Shown here: piece after piece, positions 52,661-55,244 of the stretch
Numbering within the stretch: position 1 is the stretch's first letter
Layout of the letters: every line of letters begins with the position of its first letter
Source of the DNA: an uncultured Acetobacteraceae bacterium
GTDB taxonomy: Bacteria > Pseudomonadota > Alphaproteobacteria > Acetobacterales > Acetobacteraceae
NCBI GenBank assembly: GCA_937873205.1
Contig: CALMVO010000072.1
Coordinates: forward strand, 1 to 55,244
DNA length: 55,244 bases
Direction: 5' to 3'
Program-made: the position numbers and the translations under genes
Notes under the pieces: model-generated
The model's database searches: none
The model's input: only the letters and a program-made list of their open reading frames with translations
What the model was told of the DNA's origin: nothing

Positions 52661-53512
52661 ATGGTACCCAACACTACGCCCGTCTGGTTCATCAGCGGCT
52701 GCTCGACCGGTTTCGGCCACGAGCTCGCCAAGCTCGTCCTGGCCCGCGGCTGGCGCGTCGTCGTCACCGCCCGCGACGCGGCTCGGGTCGCCCCGTCGGT
52801 CGAGGGCACCGACGGCCGGGGGCTGGCGCTCGCCCTCGACGTCACCGACCAGGACCAGATCGCCCACGCCGTCCGCTCGGCGCACGAGAGGTTCGGCCGC
52901 ATCGATGTGCTGGTGAACAACGCCGGCTATGGCTACCAGGCCTCGGTCGAGGAGGGCGACGAGGCCGAGATTCGGGCGCAGTTCGACGCCAACGTGTTCG
53001 GGCTGTTCGCGCTGACCCGCGCCGTGCTGCCGATCATGCGGGCGCAGAAGGCTGGGCGGATCATCAACATCACCTCGGTCGCCGGGCTGATCGGCTTCCC
53101 CGGGTCGAGCTACTACGCCGCCAGCAAGCACGCGGTCGAGGGCTGGTCGGACGCGCTCGCCGTCGAGGGCGCGCCGCTCGGCATCAAGGTCACCTGCGTC
53201 GAGCCGGGGCCGTTCCGCACCGACTGGGCCGGGCGCTCGCTCCGGCAGACTCCGAACCGCATCGAGGCCTACGCCGAGACCGCCGGCGCCCGGCTCGCCG
53301 GCACCTCGGGCGGCAGCGGCAAGCAGGCCGGCGACCCGATCCGAGCCGGCGAGGCCATGATCCACATCACCGAGATCCCCGACCCGCCGCGCCACCTCGT
53401 GCTCGGCCGCATGGCCCACGACGCCGCCACCGCCAAGTACAAGGAGCGCGCCGCCGAGATCGCCGCTTGGCGCGATGCCGGCCTTGCGACAGACTACCCC
53501 GACGCGGGCTGA
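52661..53512 (+). CDS. Short-chain dehydrogenase/reductase
   Basis: The 283-residue classical SDR has ISGCSTGFGHELA (11-23, NAD(P)-binding), the Asp-containing LALDVTDQ, VLVNNAGYGYQ (about 84-94), NITSVAGLIGFPGSSYYAASKHAVEGW with the active-site Ser, Tyr and Lys, and VEPGPFRTDW. Such SDRs often act on ketones or alcohols; the substrate is not indicated. The ATG at 52661 follows AAGAGGATCGTC. It is followed closely by a monooxygenase and a transporter on the same strand. Confidence 0.92.
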   Translation: MVPNTTPVWFISGCSTGFGHELAKLVLARGWRVVVTARDAARVAPSVEGTDGRGLALALDVTDQDQIAHAVRSAHERFGRIDVLVNNAGYGYQASVEEGDEAEIRAQFDANVFGLFALTRAVLPIMRAQKAGRIINITSVAGLIGFPGSSYYAASKHAVEGWSDALAVEGAPLGIKVTCVEPGPFRTDWAGRSLRQTPNRIEAYAETAGARLAGTSGGSGKQAGDPIRAGEAMIHITEIPDPPRHLVLGRMAHDAATAKYKERAAEIAAWRDAGLATDYPDAG

Positions 53513-53566
53513 CGGCCCGTCCCCGCCGCCGGGGCCCGCACGGGTCCTGGCGACACCGGAGCGCCC

Positions 53567-53869
53567 ATGGCCGATCGCATCGTCGTCCTCGCCGAGTTCA
53601 CCGCCCCCCGGGAGCATCTCGACGCCTTCCTGGAGCTGTGCGCGTTCGACTCGACATCCTCGGTGCGCGACGAGCCGGGCTGCCAGCAGTTCGACGTGCT
53701 GACCGACCCCGACGTGCCGGACGGGGTGGTGCTGCACGAGATCTATGCCGACCGGGTGGCGTTCGACGCGCACAGGCAGACGCCGCACTACGCCACCTTC
53801 TCCGAGGGCGTGGCCCGGCTCGGCGCGACCCTCGCCCGGCTCAGGATCCTGTCGCACCGTCACCCCTGA
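53567..53869 (+). CDS. Antibiotic biosynthesis monooxygenase (ABM) domain protein
   Basis: The 100-residue single-domain protein has the dimeric alpha/beta-barrel ABM pattern: IVVLAEFTAPREHLDAFLELC, VRDEPGCQQFDVLTD, VVLHEIYADRVAFDAHRQTPHYATF. Such small enzymes are cofactor-free quinol monooxygenases or lipid/heme-associated proteins. It sits 54 nt after the SDR, and the transporter gene begins 5 nt after its stop, suggesting a three-gene unit. Confidence 0.85.
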   Translation: MADRIVVLAEFTAPREHLDAFLELCAFDSTSSVRDEPGCQQFDVLTDPDVPDGVVLHEIYADRVAFDAHRQTPHYATFSEGVARLGATLARLRILSHRHP

Positions 53870-53874
53870 CGCGG

Positions 53875-55244
53875 GTGCCGCCTCCCACCGACCGCAGCTT
53901 CTTCGGGCACCCGCGCGGGCTGGCCATCCTCGCCGCGACCGAGGGTTGGATCGGCTTCTCGTTCTACGGCATGCAGTCGCTGCTCGTGCTCTACATGACG
54001 CGGCAACTGCTGATGCCGGCGCATCTCGGCCACGTGCTCGGCTTCGGCGCGTTCCGGCGTGGGCTCGCCCTGCTCTACGGCCCGGTGGACGGGCAGCCGC
54101 TGGCCTCGGCGATCATGGGCCTCTACACGGCGCTGGCTTGGGGCTCGCCGATCCTTGGCGGCCTGGTCGCCGACCGGCTGCTCGGCCGCACCCGCACCAT
54201 CGTGCTGGGCGCGGCGCTGATGACCGCCGGGCACTTCCTGATGGCCTGGGACGCCACCTTCCTGCCGGCACTGCTCTGTCTGGTCATCGGCGCCGGATGC
54301 GCCAAGACGCTCGCCGCGCAGATCGGCGCGCTCTACGCGGCGGACGACCCGCGCCGGGCGGACGCGTTTCAGATCGACCAGCTGACGGTGGCGGTCGCCG
54401 TCATCCTGGCGCCGCTGATCTGCGGCACGCTCGGCGAGGGCTATGCCTGGGCCTGGGGCTTCGCCGCCGCCGGCACCGGCATGCTGATCGGGCTCGTGCT
54501 CTACCTCGCCGGACGGCGCTGGCTGCCGCCGGAGCCGCCGCCGCAATCGAGGGCGGCGCGGGTGCGGCTGACGCCGGCGGAGCAACGGCGGCTGGGCGGG
54601 CTGGTGCTGCTGCTGCCGGTGCTGGCGGTGGCCTCGGTCGGCAACATGCAGATCTTCAACGCCTACCTGGTCTGGGGCGCGCACGACTACGCGCTGGTGT
54701 TCCACGGCCGCACGATGCCGATCAGCTGGCTGCTGTCGCTGGATGCCTTCATCTCCACCTTCACGATCCTGGGCTCGATCCGGTTCTGGCGCTGGTGGTC
54801 GGTGCGGCACGGCACGCCGCACGAGCTGACCAAGCTGGCCGTCGGCGCCGGCATCTCCGCGCTGGCGCCGCTGGTGCTGGCGGCGGCCTCGCTGCAGGCG
54901 GCGGGCGGGCACAGGGTCGGCCTGGCGTGGGGGCTGGCGTTCCACGTCGTCAACGACATCGGCTTCGCCAACCTCTTCGCGATCGGGCTGGCGCTGTATT
55001 CGCGGCTGGCGCCGCCTGGGCTGAACGCGACCGTGGTGAACGGCTACGCGCTGAGCCTGTTCCTGTCGAACGTGCTGGTGGGCTGGCTGGGCGGCCTGCT
55101 GGGCGAGATGTCCGGGGCGCAGTTCTGGCTGCTGCATGCGGCTCTTGTTGCGTCTGCAGCATTCGTGCTCGCCGCGGCGGCGCTGGGGCAGGCCAGGGGC
55201 TCTGCCCCTGGACCCCGCCAAAGGCTCGCCTTTGGAAACCACTT
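53875..55244 (+). CDS. POT/MFS-type transporter, runs off the window
   Basis: From the GTG at 53875 the frame stays open to the window end (about 456 codons). It has about twelve hydrophobic segments, RSFFGHPRGLAILAATEGWIGFSFYGMQSLLVLYM, then ALAWGSPILGGLVADRLLGRTRTIVLGA, typical of proton-dependent oligopeptide (POT/PTR) transporters in the major facilitator superfamily. The last residues (GQARGSAPGPRQRLAF) are translated from a family 2 repeat, so the native C-terminus has probably been replaced or extended by it. Its GTG lies five bases after the ABM stop. The substrate is likely a di- or tripeptide by family. Confidence 0.82.
   Translation, partial: MPPPTDRSFFGHPRGLAILAATEGWIGFSFYGMQSLLVLYMTRQLLMPAHLGHVLGFGAFRRGLALLYGPVDGQPLASAIMGLYTALAWGSPILGGLVADRLLGRTRTIVLGAALMTAGHFLMAWDATFLPALLCLVIGAGCAKTLAAQIGALYAADDPRRADAFQIDQLTVAVAVILAPLICGTLGEGYAWAWGFAAAGTGMLIGLVLYLAGRRWLPPEPPPQSRAARVRLTPAEQRRLGGLVLLLPVLAVASVGNMQIFNAYLVWGAHDYALVFHGRTMPISWLLSLDAFISTFTILGSIRFWRWWSVRHGTPHELTKLAVGAGISALAPLVLAAASLQAAGGHRVGLAWGLAFHVVNDIGFANLFAIGLALYSRLAPPGLNATVVNGYALSLFLSNVLVGWLGGLLGEMSGAQFWLLHAALVASAAFVLAAAALGQARGSAPGPRQRLAFGNH
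55190..55244. repeat. Family 2 repeat, cut by window end
   Basis: AGGCCAGGGGCTCTGCCCCTGG followed by CCAAAGGCTCGCCTTTGG and AAACCACTT is the left half of the element. It is translated in frame as the tail of the transporter. Confidence 0.85.

Overview
The window is GC-rich, densely coded bacterial chromosome. Ti-type TraA relaxase remnants, the FDH-N/NrfD arrangement, DUF3297 and the general gene content suggest an alphaproteobacterium, probably Rhodospirillales/Acetobacteraceae-like. The taxon is an inference from gene content only; there is no rRNA in the window. Two tRNA genes (Thr-TGT and Ala-CGC) are present.

Layout. 1-5.2 kb: an FAD-binding photolyase-like protein, a rhomboid protease, HflX, tRNA-Thr and a truncated TonB receptor. 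5.4-11.3 kb: a formate dehydrogenase locus with a selenocysteine-containing alpha subunit (in-frame UGA at 8242-8244 plus a SECIS-like hairpin), a four-cluster Fe-S subunit with an odd Gly/Cys-rich insert, an NrfD membrane subunit and two small unknown proteins. 11.4-18.1 kb: Ada, a DUF347-like membrane protein, a secreted propeller-like protein, YggT, a GT2 glycosyltransferase and an M10 metalloprotease with DUF4214 repeats. 18.2-24.3 kb: MlaA beside a compact phosphonate-biosynthesis cluster (PEP mutase fused to a nucleotidyltransferase, phosphonopyruvate decarboxylase, a second nucleotidyltransferase and a PhyH-type dioxygenase). 24.4-30.2 kb: stress and metabolic genes (FolD, threonine aldolase, M20 peptidase), with decayed HxlR and SDR genes.

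30.3-36.3 kb is accessory: a VapBC module, a broken TraA relaxase, and an AT-richer restriction-modification island in which a controller protein plus PD-(D/E)XK nuclease converge on an HTH-fused N6-methylase plus specificity subunit. 36.3-48.8 kb returns to core genes (secB, pyrF, trpF, ahcY), with a catalytically dead Fic-fold protein, an ATP-grasp/TPR protein and two frameshifted genes (a lipoprotein and a Na+/H+ antiporter). 48.5-52.6 kb is a small plastic zone: DUF3297 with two broken duplicates, mmsA, a Phd/PIN toxin-antitoxin pair and a strikingly AT-rich 5'-nucleotidase. The window ends in an SDR, an ABM monooxygenase and a POT-type transporter that runs off the edge.

Two dispersed palindromic repeat families mark the region. 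Family 1 is a two-hairpin unit that is exactly 104 bp from one CTAG to the next in all five complete copies; a sixth copy is cut by the window start. A broken duplicate of the DUF3297 3' end (CTAG at 50611-50614) looks like an empty site for it, which suggests a small mobile element that targets CTAG and so tends to sit on TAG stop codons. Family 2 is a GGCCAGGGGC / GCCCCTGGCC inverted element that abuts stop codons and in places has become part of reading frames. The best candidates for new biology are the CTAG-targeting element, the phosphonate cluster, the restriction-modification island and the Fic pseudoenzyme.
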